Shown: in pieces, positions 1 through 11,217 of the stretch
Numbering within the stretch: the first letter of the stretch is position 1
Layout: each line of letters opens with the position of its first letter
Assembly (NCBI GenBank): GCA_002633005.1
Contig: NMRA01000047.1
Coordinates: 583,326-647,325, forward strand
Origin: Phoronis australis
Lineage: Eukaryota > Phoronida > Phoronidae
Direction: 5' to 3'
Length of the DNA stretch: 64,000 nucleotides
Translations under genes and position numbers: made by a program
The notes under the pieces: generated by a model
Told to the model about the DNA's origin: nothing
Seen by the model: only the letters and a program-made list of their open reading frames with translations
The model's database searches: none

Positions 1-660
1 GTTTGGCTTCAAACCAGAAAATTTCGCAAATTGGTCAATTAAATTCAAAGATGATCTTAGAGATAACTCAGAACCGTCCAAAATCAAACAAGTGTCGTCA
101 GCGTACTGGATCAATTTAAACTCAGAAACACCTATCCTGACACCAGTGATGCCACCATCCCGACGAATTAAATTACCCAATATTTCTACACATAATAAAA
201 AAAGGTAAGGAGAAATGGGGTCTCCTTGACGACAGCCTCTCCCCATTTCAAAAAATTCAGAGAAAAATCCATGTTGGAGAACACAGAGACAAGATTTGTT
301 GTAGAGTGTTTTGACCGTGTCAATGAACCTTGGGCCAAAGTTAAAGTATGATAATGCCTTGAGGATGAAAGACCAGGAGACCGAGTCGAAAGCTTTTTCA
401 AAATCGATCATTAACATGAGTCCGGGAAAGGGTTTACAGTCTAAAAATTGAATTACATCACATAAAATTCTTATGTTTTCCCCAATATATTTGTTTGTAA
501 GTAATATTCAATAGGGAAATTGGACGCCAATTTTTTATGAATTCTCTTGGTTTATTTTCTTTTGGTATTATTGAGATAATACCCTGTTTTTGCGATGTAG
601 ATAATTCTCCTTTATTAATACCTTCTTCAAAAGATCGGAACAAGTAATATTTAAGGTCTG
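1..660 (-). pseudogene. Non-LTR retrotransposon reverse transcriptase relic (L1/Tx1-like), runs off the left edge
   Basis: On the minus strand the stretch 643-500 encodes the RT motif NWRPISLLN; 430-205 encodes FEKAFDSVSW and QGDPISPYLF; 90-70 encodes the catalytic-box segment QYADDT. These are hallmark blocks of L1/Tx1-type non-LTR reverse transcriptases, which copy RNA into DNA during target-primed retrotransposition. The reading frame is broken at least twice: near 495, where about two dozen residues between LLN and the next block also seem missing, and near 200 in a run of A (T on the coding strand). The element is therefore dead. The remaining RT and 3' end lie beyond the left edge. It sits upstream of the receptor exons, probably in an intron or the 5' flank. 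L1/Tx1 against other clades is a judgement from motif wording only. Confidence 0.85.
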
Positions 661-936
661 GCCAAAAAAATTTTAAAAATTCTACAGTTTCACTGTAGAC
701 AACTTAGAAGTTGTTGAGTGAAGATAGATTGGCTTATTAACTATCCGAATATTCCTCTTAAATCACGAGTCATTTGTGCAGTGGTATTTATTCCAGAGAT
801 TTAAAGAGTTATGACGAATGCTCTTTTGCATTTTCCAAAGTGCGCATCGCCATAAACGTAAAACCATTATCAAGCTTATGTACACAAATTGGCGTTTCCT
901 CCAATCGTTGATTAATGATAACATGCTGTCTTGCAG
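661..936. other. Intron or 5' flank before the first visible Ig exon
   Basis: No coding motif is seen. The stretch ends with a good 3' splice site (polypyrimidine-poor but with ttgcag at 931-936) in front of the first visible Ig exon. Confidence 0.5.
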
Positions 937-1263
937 ATGGGCCGTCCCATTTGATCATCCAAGCCAACAATCGACTCATCGATAGTGACGAATTGCTGTT
1001 AAATAACGGCGTGGAGTACAATGTCACGTGCACCACTGATCTCGTATACCCTAATGCCTCAATAACGTGGACAAGTACAGACTTCACTCTAACAGAATCA
1101 GACATCAGCGCCATCAGTGGGGATTACGACGGAAAATTTTATCAGAGAACTATGACATTTACCCCAACAATAATTCGACACGACAATTTCTTCAACTGCA
1201 CGGTATTAAATACCGCGGTGCACAGTCTTGTCGTCACCAGACAGTTGAAGGGGGTCATAGTTT
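937..1263 (+). CDS. IgSF membrane receptor, Ig-domain exon 1 of those visible
   Basis: This internal exon encodes one complete immunoglobulin domain. The acceptor is ttgcag ending at 936 and the donor is gtaagt at 1264. Translated from the second exon base, the domain begins GPSHLIIQ and has the core Ig residues: first Cys in YNVTCTTD, Trp in ASITWTS, second Cys in FFNCTV. It starts and ends in phase 1, the usual arrangement for shuffled Ig exons, and the joining codon with the next exon is TAC (Tyr). Several N-glycosylation sequons (NVT, NAS, NCT) fit an extracellular position. Its partners are the exons at 2165, 7122, 13465 and 16977. The exon carrying the signal peptide is not in the window. 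The family is clear; the orthologue is not, and the function (adhesion or immune-type receptor) is inference. Confidence 0.85.
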
Positions 1264-1439
1264 GTAAGTACCTCCAATTAAGTCCAGTGTCAAACTTCGG
1301 TGGAGACGAACAGCCACGGTTTGTTTCATTGATTGATTTGGTATTCCCTACATCTGTTATGGTCTCGGATATCTTGAATATTCACCCTAGTAAGACAGTC
1401 GTGTTTGATAAAAGGTTATATATAGAACAGCGCTCGACG

Positions 1440-2040
1440 CTTAACTAAACGCCAAGTCGCATTAGGCGACCTACCAAAATCCCAGGTCGCCAAACAAAAT
1501 ATGAGGTCGTCAAAATAAAGGAAATCTCCGGCGGTAAGAAATTTTAAGGTCTATTTTCAGCGTAAACTTTCGTCAACCATAAAAACCGGGAGGGCGGCAC
1601 ATTCTCCTTCTTACTTTCGCCGGTAACTCTATATACATTCATTTTCTTAATCCGCTATTTCCTTTAGTTCTCCCGCCGACGACTCACGATCGCGCTTGGA
1701 ACGCAGACGACCGCAAGGACTGCTGGCGCAAATTTCGCCGGTCTTGCCCGATTTTTGCGGAACAATACCGACTTCTGTTTACTTCCTGTTTTAATTTAAA
1801 CACGGTGGCAAATGCGCTGAAATCGCGAATTAAATGGAACAATATTGTGAACCAAAGGTAATAAATCTAGGAAAACTGTGGTAATTTAAAGTTTAGAAAT
1901 CAACACGAACCTTGAAACGAATTTAGAGGGAATTATTGTCTGACTTTTGATACTCGCAGTGGCGACCTCGGTGGCGACTTGGAATTTTTCTCGGGTCGCC
2001 AAACACAATCTGAGGTGGCCAAATTGAGCGTTGTAAAAGT
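1440..2040. repeat. Dispersed repeat with GGTCGCCAAAC direct motifs
   Basis: Two segments, about 1487-1520 and 1990-2025, share a diverged direct motif (ggtcgccaaaca, then tgaggt and ccaaa). A related segment (cccaggacgtcaaacg) recurs near 28537. This suggests a dispersed repeat inserted in the intron. Boundaries are uncertain and no ORF is seen. Confidence 0.35.
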
Positions 2041-2164
2041 TCTTACGGGATCATTTATCGACACCAATGTTTCCGCTACTCAAGCTTTTACAGCAAGCTT
2101 ATTCTAAGAAGTGCAGTGTCAATGATTGGACGACAGCTGATTGATGTTTGCTTATATTTTTAAG

Positions 2165-2497
2165 ACGCTCCCAATATGCTGTACATCCAGCCCGCCGACG
2201 GGTCAGTATTCGGGGACACTCTTAACCTGGAAGAAAACAAGTCACATTCGATTGTCTGCATCACCGACAACTGGTATCCTGGATGTACACTGGAGTGGAT
2301 ATATCCCCGTCATTTGAACGTCAAGGTGGACGTTAAAACGACTGTTCAGAGGGGCACAGACGGTGAAGTGGTATACCGGAAGTCGATGCTGTATACCGCT
2401 AAACGCGAAGATAATGGACAAACCGTCAGATGTGAAGGAACAAATACCGGCAGCGCAGATGTGAGGAGGGAGCACACTATGACGTTAAACGTAATGT
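2165..2497 (+). CDS. IgSF membrane receptor, second visible Ig-domain exon
   Basis: The acceptor is tttaag ending at 2164 and the donor is gtacgt at 2498; both boundaries are phase 1. The product starts APNMLYIQPADG and carries the Ig core: Cys in SIVCITD, Trp in LEWIY, a DNGQ turn, and Cys in TVRCEG. The DNG(Q)-x-x-x-C motif is typical of V/I-type Ig strands E-F. An extra cysteine (WYPGC) next to the core may form an additional disulphide or remain free. The joining codon to the next exon is TTT (Phe), giving a linker ending V-M-F-G-P, close to the common V-x-Y-G-P inter-domain linker. It is part of the same gene as 937-1263. Confidence 0.85.
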
Positions 2498-3545
2498 GTA
2501 CGTGCTTTTGAAATTAATAAAGAGTGTCGAAATTCACCGTGGCGCGAATAAGACCAATTGGTCTTTGCAGTATAAATGTATGCATTCAAGCATGCACGTG
2601 GGACCCTTAGGTAAACGAAAATGAACAGTCATCAGTTCAAGTAACAAAAATATGCGCATTCTTCATTTCCACAACCTAATGAGTTTGTTTAAAAGGAAAT
2701 TAAATTCTGTTTTGATGATTGCAATCAATCCTCGTTCTGTCACCTGCAAATGCATCATTAGCGTCAATCTTAAAAGATAAGGTCAGAAATCAACTAAAAA
2801 CTCATACTCTCTATCTCAAAAATTGGATATTACGGTCCTTGGTGCGTGGTATTTTTCCCTATAATTGCCCGTGTAATTCGCTAAAAGCCTAGATTACGCT
2901 TGCCCACTTACCAGACTTTAAAAGGAGTTTTCAGTTTTTCCTCCAAACTGTTTAGCATAGTCAAGAATTACAGAGCATTATTTTATTTCAGAGAACTGGA
3001 TGGGAAAGTCGTTTTTAATGTCTGTTAATAGGCCAAAACCGGGTTTGGTATCTTTTTTAATATAAATCTCAAAGAAGCTGAAAAATCGATGTACTATGTA
3101 CCATTGTCAAGTTAACTCATTCGTCTTTTGAATCAACCCCCTTGTTATTCCGACGCACCTTTATATATTAACTCACAGTACTCGTTTAGTACATGTTAAA
3201 TATGGCAGGTGTGAAAGTATGTGTTCCAGATTTGGGTCTTGCTTGGATGAGACGTCTAAAAGTCGGTGTACGATTTTCCATTTTATTTTATTTGTGGAAC
3301 ATAGCATATCGACCAGGCCAGTGCATGACAACAACAGAAGAGGTATTTTAATAAAAAAGCGTTCCTACAATGAATGTTTGCACGTTTTGAGGTTTTAGAT
3401 TTTGTATAATAATTCTATAACAAGAAATCTAGCTGAATAACTACTTATTTTAGGAAATAATTGAAAAATTTCAAATTTTAAAGAAAAATTAATGATTTTT
3501 TGGTTTCCCGCCCCGTGACTTCATCAGTGGTAGACGTTGACCAGT
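2498..3545. other. Intron sequence, nothing recognised
   Basis: AT-rich intronic DNA between the second and third visible Ig exons. Neither strand shows a coding motif, and I saw no repeat shared with the rest of the window. Confidence 0.4.
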
Positions 3546-3680
3546 TGACAGTATAATAGTGATTTTTTAAGTTACGAAGACTTAGAGAGCGAGCTTGACG
3601 AGTATCACGAAGACAGGCATGGAGATGGGGGTGATGACGAAAGTCAGGGCATAGGTGAAACAGAAAATAATGCGGAGTAA
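3546..3680 (+). other. Acidic ORF fragment with splice-like edges (candidate transposase N-terminus relic)
   Basis: An open stretch reads QYNSDFLSYEDLESEL and continues with a run rich in Asp, Glu, His and Gly before a stop at 3678. It has acceptor-like ttttttaag ending at 3571 and donor-like gagtaagt at 3675-3682, which would bound a 105 bp phase-2 exon. Phase 2 does not fit the phase-1 receptor gene around it. Such acidic leaders are common at the N-termini of DNA transposases, so a transposon relic is more likely than a receptor exon. A SINE starts immediately after it. Confidence 0.25.
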
Positions 3681-3885
3681 GTGTGGCCTAGTGTGATAGG
3701 TGCCCACCTTCTTTACTCGAGGTCGTGGGTTCGAGCACCACTCGGCCACACTGGTAGACCCTTGAGTCAGGTTTCTAGCTTCTCAGCTCGGTTTTAACTA
3801 TATATTAATAAAGCAGAAAAATGGTTCCAGGTGATCAGTGCAATGGCCTGCGCACGTCTGGTAGAACGTGTGCCAGACCGCCTGC
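3681..3885 (+). mobile_element. tRNA-derived SINE with head and body
   Basis: The head resembles a tRNA gene with pol III promoter boxes: an A-box-like gtggcctagtg at 3683-3693 and a B-box-like gggttcgagcacc. A body follows (tagacccttgagtcaggttt, then ggttccaggtgatcag and gcgcacgtctgg). The same head is on the minus strand at 47265-47393, the same head plus body at 48885-49040, and the body alone at 63490-63565. Four occurrences show a dispersed SINE family rather than a working tRNA gene. Confidence 0.7.
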
Positions 3886-3939
3886 AATTATTTTTTGAAA
3901 CAGGTAATGAGTTAGACCTCGCCGTATCGGCAGACTCCG

Positions 3940-4545
3940 TATGATGGGCCGTTGCGGGGAAAGTGTCGCCGGAAAAAATACGAGCGTAATTGTGTACATT
4001 AGGCTGTTATTTACGCCGTTAATTACGCCGTAAAATTACGAGCGTAATTTATTTTTACGGCGTAAAATCACGCTCGTAAGATAGTTTAAACTCTTAGCCA
4101 ATGACGTTGAGTTTTACAATCCACGATCGCACGTGCTCATAAAAATACTTATTTACTGACGGATTTCATGTCTACGATACGAGCGCTGAATCATGGCGGA
4201 TCAAATTGCTGTTGCCATGTCAGCGATTGTGCAAGAACGAGCTGCCCAGCAACAGTCGGATATGTTAGGTCATCACTGATTGGTTTAAATTTGGAACGTT
4301 CTTATGGTATTTTACGAGCGTAATTTACGGCGACATTTCCCCCATTTAATTTACGGGCGTAATTTTACTGCAACACTTTTGCAATTTAACTTACGCTCGT
4401 AATTACGAGTGTAATTTTACGGCGAATCTTTTCCGCATTTAATTTACGGGCGTAATTGTACGGCGACACTCCTGCAATTTAATTTACGCTCGTAATTACG
4501 AGCGTAATTTTACGGCGACACTTTCCCCTAAACTGCCCACCATAA
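3940..4545. mobile_element. MITE of about 0.6 kb built from ttacgagcgtaa / ttacggcg modules
   Basis: The termini are inverted: 3940-3971 (tatgatgggc, then ggggaaagtgtcgccg) mirrors 4513-4544 (cggcgacactttcccc, then gcccaccata). Inside, the words acgagcgtaat, acgctcgtaa and ttacggcg recur many times in both orientations, so single strands could fold extensively. A mini-ORF at 4194-4280 starts MADQIAVAMSAIVQERAAQ and may be the relic of a transposase first exon. A fragment with the same terminus lies at 50733-50815. It is probably a deletion derivative of a cut-and-paste DNA transposon; the superfamily is undetermined. Confidence 0.7.
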
Positions 4546-4678
4546 CTCCGCGTGTTTAACGCCGCAAAAATCTCGACCTTCCCGCACCGGCGTCTTTGCC
4601 GAGTGAAGCCGAGTCGGAGCCTACTCAGTCTGCGGACAATCCTGATATCAGAGTGGCAATTAAAGCCTTTTATTGAAT

Positions 4679-5968
4679 CAAATAACTCCATACATTCCGT
4701 TGTCTGAGCTTGTTCACGGCGCCTCTCTAGTATTTCTTCATCACTGTATTCCTGTTCGAATTGATAGCCTGTAAAACTTAACGATCCACCTGCGAAGTCG
4801 AGACTGATGAGCTCTAGCTCGCCCCTAAGTCGGGATTGCGAGTTGCCATGTTGGCGTTTATTACTGAGCGTTCTGTTTCAAAATGAATTATTCTCACCCT
4901 AACCAATACTTATGTAAAACTGAAACAAACTCTGTCTCATTAGAAGCAATTTGTAATGCCTTTGGAGTGTTCGTGAGTGCAAATGATTTGAGACGCCAGC
5001 AATGAATAAGTCACTGCGTTACCGGCGGCTTTAGGTGCAATAAAACTAATTGACGGGACACCTAGGCCGTGTGAGCTCATGCTAATTTAGAACTTGCTGG
5101 CAGAAACTGTTGTGAAACAACTCGATTTCCATCCCACGGCCAGGTGTTACGGGAATCTTTATTTACATTTACATTACTCAAATAATGATTGTCAATGTAC
5201 AACTTCTGCCCTGACGGTGCTGTGGCCAAAGCGGAACCTGAATTCGCGGCCCCCGACGAGTAAGTAGATTTGCAGTTTCGTGGCTAATTCACCAACATAA
5301 TCAGGTGCACATTGCTTTGGCTCACTAGTATAGTATTATCTTGACTGGAAGTTTAGTTTTCACTGAACTTTGGCTGGTTTATGTTCGTGATGTCTGATCA
5401 GTTTCCGAGCCACAGCCGGGAATAACCAGTCAATCCGGCCGGCCGCGACGGGCCTGATCGGGCTCCGAGCCACTGGCCAGGATAACAAGCGTTTTGTGTT
5501 TAGAACTCAAAAAATCACAAGTCTTAACAACACAGATCTAAGTACTCCTGTCTGTATCTCACGGAAAATGCTTCGAAATTATCTCCGAACAGACCCCCAA
5601 CTCCTGCTACGGTCCTTATTGGCCTGCCGAACTTTGTAGGCTACGGTGTGTCCAAATACCAATAAATCCGTAAGAGCGAAATAAAACAACACTTTTTATA
5701 AGAACTCGGTGTATTTTTAAGGGTTTTACATCGAAGTTTGATGATTTATTGGAGTTAAACAATGACTTCAAGCAATAAGCTGACACCAGTAACCTGTGTT
5801 GTGAACTGCTAAACAGACTGCGTGAGAAACCGATGACGTCATTGGATAATTTCAACACCTCCGTCTGCCGTCAGGTGTCAGGTAACGCAACAGCACGTGT
5901 CGTTATGGAGTAGAACTACTCAATCCAAACTGATACAAATTAGGTTGTTTTTTGGGTGGCATGCTCCT
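4679..5968 (+). mobile_element. Kolobok-like TTAA repeat, copy A, 5'-truncated
   Basis: The right terminus is ggtggcatgctcct followed by TTAA at 5969-5972. The interior aligns by eye with copies at 23669-25454, 29859-31618 and 55447-57113, for example the shared block gacgtcattgg, then cgtctgccgtcaggtgtcagg. The left part, where a THAP-domain relic would be, is missing; similarity begins near 4679. It includes a TGACGTCA palindrome at 5834-5841. The open reading stretch on its minus strand around 5616-5858 also occurs in other copies and reflects repeat identity, not a gene. Confidence 0.75.
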
Positions 5969-5972
5969 TTAA

Positions 5973-7121
5973 AATGTTTGCGTGGCATCTACATCCCGTT
6001 TTCTACTATTGGGCATTGACGTATATGTGGATGGTATACAAGAATAAATTGATGGAAACTTACTGCAATCACATCCATTGTCTCAGTCATAATTTGATGG
6101 TGAGGCTCATACTCAACATGTGCCTAACAACTACGTTCCCAGCAATGGTACAAAACAATACTCGTTTTCTCCATGAAATTCATTTAACTTCGTCAAATCT
6201 CCGTTTCGGGCACAGATCGAATCGTGATTTTTCATAATGGGCTGAGCACAGCGTGGTTCCTGAACTTTTTACTTGCGTCGCCGTGTACTGTCCGACGCAC
6301 GAACCTGTCTCATTCCTAGGCGATGTTAGGGTCTTTTGGAAACGCAAAAACTGCAATATTTTCTGTCCGATTGCTGTTACTTCATCCACCGTACATGGAA
6401 CTGTTCACATTACTCAGACGAACTCAGTTTTCGAGACTACTTCGGCTCGCAGCTGGTGTAGAACAACACAATGGTGGAGACCGAATCCACTGATGACGTC
6501 ACAGAAATATTTTATTTATTTAATTTTTGCGTTCATTTTAAACTAAAAGTACGCAAATTGAAGAAGACATGTTTAAAATATCATACCAGAATTGTTGGTA
6601 ACCAAATTCAAGCATTTATTACCATTGTGTGAAGGGTTTAGCGAAGTGAGTGACTATTTCAAATAAAATTTGGACCGCAAGGGGGATCGCATCAATGGCA
6701 TTCTTGCCTCTTCAATGCAGTTCTTCTTTCTAAATTCTGTTCTTGCTAAAACTATTCAAACACAAATCATCTAGACCCACTATGATATATGTCGTGGAGT
6801 ACACATTTGATACATTATAACTTGGTCATCCTGCATAGTGTCATGCCCGTTCAACTCCTGCCTCCTGCGTGAGAAAAAACAGGAGATAGGAACCTATTTC
6901 GAAAAATGGATATGAGTGTATGAGTCAAGAACTGTAATTGGCAAGAAAAAGGCTGCATTAATGAGGAATATCAGTGCTTCCTTAATTTGAACGCCCCTGT
7001 GGAGCGTGGCGGAGAAACATTGTCTACCTTGATAACGTATCCACAAAACAAGTCGTTACGGTCTCAGTGTTATCCCGTGATTGCGACCTATTAGACAAGC
7101 GGGTTTTTTTCGGCATTTCAG
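5973..7121. other. Intron sequence, nothing recognised
   Basis: Intronic DNA leading to the third visible Ig exon, ending in a good polypyrimidine acceptor (cggcatttcag at 7111-7121). Short open stretches at 5956-6546 show no family motif and I do not call them. Confidence 0.4.
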
Positions 7122-7451
7122 TTGGGCCGACGTCTGTTCACATCATGTCTAAGAGTTTGAAGTACGAAGAATCCGGTCGATTTTTAGTTCGAGATGGCAC
7201 CGAGAGCGTGCTTGACTGCATATCTACAGCCACCAACCCACCAGGAAGCATCACATGGGAACTTCCGGACTTATCTGCGACAGTCAGAAAGCCAACCATT
7301 GTTAGGAACATTCATGGTGGTGTTGTACATAGCAGAGGAATCCAATTCAAAGTGAGGCGAAAGCACAACGACATGAACTTAAGGTGTGTGGCCAGGCATA
7401 GCGAATTAAAACACCTCAAGGCGAACCAGAACGTCCGTCTTACAGTTATAT
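7122..7451 (+). CDS. IgSF membrane receptor, third visible Ig-domain exon
   Basis: The acceptor is gcatttcag ending at 7121 and the donor is gtgagt at 7452; both boundaries are phase 1. The domain begins GPTSVHIMSK after a joining TTT codon. It contains the first Cys in SVLDCISTA, the core Trp in GSITWEL and the second Cys in NLRCVARH, and ends in the strand VRLTVI. Its length (110 codons) is right for a single Ig domain of C2/I type. The joining codon to the next exon is TAT (Tyr), giving the linker T-V-I-Y-G-P. It is separated from the second exon by a 4.6 kb intron holding a SINE, a MITE and a TTAA repeat. Confidence 0.87.
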
Positions 7452-8404
7452 GTGAGTACTGCATGACATTCGTTTCCATGGAAACATCTGCACTACGTTG
7501 TCCATAATGCCTTGGTTGAGACGTATTGTCTTACGAATAATTAGCATAATATTTTTAAATCCTATGCTTAAAAGTATAAAACGTGAATTCTGCCCAATCA
7601 TGTGCGATCACCATTGGCGGCCATAGCACCACAAATCACTCCATTGGAATATAGTCTAGCGATAAGAAATGTCCTGCCGCCCGATTACTTTAGGGTTGTA
7701 CGACAATAAAGGCAGATCAGTAGTGTCCATGTGCAATTTTTTTTCAAACGGAGCATCAAATATCCGATGTACCTCCGATTGGATTACAGGGGACCACTGT
7801 CTTAGGGTATTAGATTAGTGCGCATGAATATGAGTAAACCTTATTGATGGGCTTGGAGTTGCCAATCGAAAATGAACAGAAATTTTAATGTTTCTTTCAA
7901 CGGACATTCTTAAGAATGCAGTACACTTCACACCAGGCGAAAATCCATACGGGGGTGATACACCGGGTACCGTGTCACGGATTTGGATCACCCTATGCAT
8001 TTAGTTTCTTGTGGTAATTACTAAAATTCTGTTTAAACAAATTCTACACTGTTAAGTAGCTTAAACGTCAGGCACCCCAGTTTTCACTGAAAATCAGTAT
8101 TAAATTTTACCCACAAATCCCATTTTTGTGATATTGTAAGTAATTACAGAAGCTACTGAGCAATGAAATAGTTTGCGTTTTGTATAAAATCAGCCATGGT
8201 CTTAGTGAAAATTATAAGTAGAAGTTTCAAGTTGTGCCTCAAATTTTGGGTCCGACGGGTCGTGGGGTCAAAGAAGCAAAAACACAGAAAACTTAATCAA
8301 ATTTGAATGTATGAATCGCAGCTGAAGCCAAATTTTACGCTTCGAAACTTAATTGTAAAATTGTTTTCTCTCTTAGTAGGATAGATATTTGCAGTCTTAA
8401 CTAC
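7452..8404. other. Intron sequence, nothing recognised
   Basis: AT-rich intronic DNA with no coding motif and no repeat that I could match elsewhere in the window. Confidence 0.4.
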
Positions 8405-8408
8405 CGGC

Positions 8409-8612
8409 AAATGTATGTCTTCATATAGCAATGTGTCATTGTTTACAGCCCCCTCAGCTGTAGTGAGCACTTTCGCAAATGTATGTCTTCATATAGCAAT
8501 GTGTCATTGTTTACAGCACCCTCAGCTGTAGTGAGCACTTTCGCAAATGTATGTCTTCATATAGCAATGTGTCATTGTTTACAGCACCCTCAGCTGTAGT
8601 GAGCACTTTCGC
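8409..8612. repeat. Tandem repeat, three copies of 68 bp
   Basis: The 68 bp unit starting aaatgtatgtcttcatatag occurs at 8409, 8477 and 8545. The copies are nearly identical (one g/c-type difference in ccccctcag against caccctcag), so the expansion is recent. Each unit contains cctcagctgtagtgagcac. It is intronic and probably polymorphic in length. Confidence 0.95.
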
Positions 8613-9540
8613 AGACACCACTAATTCTCAGTTTTGACATCTACAAGTGTTCAAATTCTTTTTTCAAATTTTTGGTTCATTTCATAGCACATAAAATGTA
8701 ATAAAATTACTAAGATACTCTTTTCCTGTGAATTAAAATTTTCTTACAAAGTCCTACTATATGTGTCACTGATATCACCAAAGGAAAAAGTGGCTGCCGA
8801 AGAAGATGATGCAGTGCGTTCGTTGGGGTTTTTACGTTAAGCAAACAGTTGAAACATTAGTCAAATGCAGCAAGTCGATAACAGATCTTCTGAAGTCAGG
8901 AGTCAGTCCTGTTTACTATAGACGGAGTGGCAGCTGATTATTCCCAGAGTTGGCTTGTTTACCACTGTTTGCCCCCAGACTTGACTCTTTTGTGGAAAAA
9001 TCGAGCTCAGTTTGGAATCGGATATAGACTATGCAAAAGTTAACATATGAGTCCATCCTCAAACTTGAGTTTGGGATGTCAGTGGTAATGTCCAAAGCAT
9101 TGCTCGAGGAACAAAGTGTACTGATTCAAGTTGGGTCAGGTGAGTTGCTATGTAGGGCATAAGTGTTCTGCATTCTTTGTAATGTATTTGTTATAGATTC
9201 TTTGCTTTGTCAGCTAGGATACTCGTCTAAAATAATTCAAAATCTGAAGGTCACAACCCTTTGTGAAGTAACAGCTTGACAAAACTCAAAAGTGTAGTCC
9301 TGCATTCCAAAGCATTCACTATGTCTCAGCATAGAGGGCTTGGTGAAATACCTTTCAATGTATGGATGAGCATCTGTGAGAAGGGGGATTCGATGCCCAT
9401 TATAAAACAAATAATTGGACCCTTAGCTCCTAACTGACCAATTGCTCATCTAAATCATCTGTTGTCACTTCTGATCGGTCACATCACTGTATCTCTAATC
9501 AGTCAAGTATGTTAAAAGCTTTATATTTATATAAACACAA
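8613..9540. other. Intron sequence, nothing recognised
   Basis: Intronic DNA without coding motifs or repeats matched elsewhere in the window. Confidence 0.4.
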
Positions 9541-9880
9541 CTGGGAATCGAACCAAAGGTCTCTAGATTGCCTGTCCAGTGCTCCTGATTTTTCTGCGTT
9601 TATTTGATATATTTCACTACTGGCCAACCTCAGCGTCTATATATTTACTACGTCTAATTAACACATGCTGGTAAATTGCTGATTATATAATTGTCATGTT
9701 GGGATGTATGATATAATAGTTGGCTGCAAACAGTAATTGCAGAGATATCTGGTCCTCAGTAGCTCGACCAGCACTCCAAAGGCCTGTGGTTCGATTCCCA
9801 CTCGGGATTCCTCAGTCTTCCATGCTTAGTTGATATGTTTCACTATTGGGCAACATAAGCGTCCATATATTTTCTTTATG
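9541..9880. mobile_element. Two tRNA-like SINE fragments of a second family
   Basis: A B-box-like ggttcgattccc lies on the plus strand near 9789-9800. The reverse form gggaatcgaacc is near 9543-9555. Both are followed by a similar tail (gatatatttcactactgg and gatatgtttcactattgg, then agcgtc and atatattt). The two copies look related but rearranged: the head of the first is inverted relative to its tail. No complete tRNA cloverleaf can be drawn. Confidence 0.45.
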
Positions 9881-10820
9881 TTCAAGTTTCCTACTGCAGT
9901 CATTATTTAACTATGCCAGCCTCTCTCGCAAAACTGTTCAATGGGCCACAAAAAAACTGGCAGTGTTTTCATTCTAACGGCGCTGCTGACATTGATATTC
10001 GACATATTTCGAGCCATTTTTGACATTGATAAACACCACCAACAACCAAACAGTTTGCGACGCAGTCGTTGTCGCACTTCAACGTTCTTGATATTCATTT
10101 GAGATAACTCTTGATGACTGTTTCAGGTGTTGTGTTTTAATGACATATTTGGGAGGCTTTACCTGCCCAAGGCCTTCCTGTGTGAAGATATATACCGCCT
10201 TCTCATCCCTTGAGCGATATCTTGACTTTGAACCTCATGTATACAGAGCACAAGAAGAAAATTTTATCTATATGATGAATTCAAAACAAATGACCTTGAC
10301 CTTGCCCAGCACCACGCACTACCTCCGAGGTCTCGGCTGTTCTTGCTTTGCAGGGCTCAAGTAAACGAGCAGGATTTTTGGATAGCGTTTGAGAATATCT
10401 GATCACCATATTCCGCAAGGTAGAAGCAACAGGCGACATGACTGACTCAACCAGAACTGCTCAGTTCAGAAAGAAAAACAAGAAATTCTCTAATACTAAG
10501 ACTGACTCTCACCTCAACAAATCAAAAGATATTTTCTTGCTTACCAAGTTCTCTTAATCGTTGTGGAAAACGTACTCAGTTAAATGGATTCGAAATCGAA
10601 GGCGTGCCTGGAGATTATCGGTTCTTACTTCGACAAAAGATAGTTTAGTCTATGGGACTGACGCAGCAGTGCATTTCAGGTGGATGACTCTCAGAAAAAT
10701 GTAAAATGCAGTACACGTCAAAAGTAATACGTCAAGATGCCGTTTCCACGTCATGGCTGGTGAAGATATCTGTCTGATTGTACACGCAACTTTAATAAAT
10801 ATGTGGGCGCATTATGTCCT
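9881..10820. other. Intron sequence, nothing recognised
   Basis: Intronic DNA. Short open stretches at 9907-10364 carry no family motif. Confidence 0.35.
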
Positions 10821-10821
10821 T

Positions 10822-10842
10822 GTCCGTCCGTCCGTCCGTCCG
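10822..10842. repeat. (TCCG)n microsatellite
   Basis: About five consecutive tccg units inside the intron. Confidence 0.9.
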
Positions 10843-11059
10843 GAGTCCGTTACTCTATCTCCAAAACTCTTTGATGAGTGTTCATGAAATTTTACTCATG
10901 TGTTACTTCCATAAATGGGACGCATGAGCAAACTTTCGGACGGATTCGAGTACCGGTGTGCCCACTAGTAGCAGTTTTATTTTTTTACGAATATCTCTCA
11001 AAGAGATGACGCCATTCTTTCGTTTTTAGGTGGATTCGAGGTATTCTGCGCCACCTAGC

Positions 11060-11217
11060 AGTGGCGGATTTAGAGGGGGGCCAAGGGGGCCATGGCCCCC
11101 CTAAAATTCTCCCAATTTACATTTGTCAGATGGGGGGTGCAAATGTCTGACGGGCAAAATCCTGGCCAATACTCTGCCATGACCCCCCCAACTCAAAATT
11201 TTGGATCTGCCCCTGCC
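11060..11217. mobile_element. GGCGGATTTAG-type G/C-tract MITE
   Basis: The left end is gtggcggatttagagggggg and the right end reads ccccccaactcaaaa, then ggatctgcccctg. G- and C-tracts next to the ends can pair. Related copies are at 14743-15015, 16224-16507, 44153-44283 and 48505-48820. No coding capacity. Confidence 0.65.

Noticed and set aside
3681-3760. Possible functional tRNA gene
   Set aside because: A- and B-box-like words are present, but no clean acceptor stem or cloverleaf forms, and the same head with the same body recurs at 47265, 48885 and (body only) 63490, as expected for a SINE.
5616-5858. ORF that recurs at 29970-30179 and 53999-54286 with similar protein (MLKLSNDVIGF)
   Set aside because: All three lie in the same part of the TTAA repeat. 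The similarity comes from DNA repeat identity; the open length is short and there is no protein motif.
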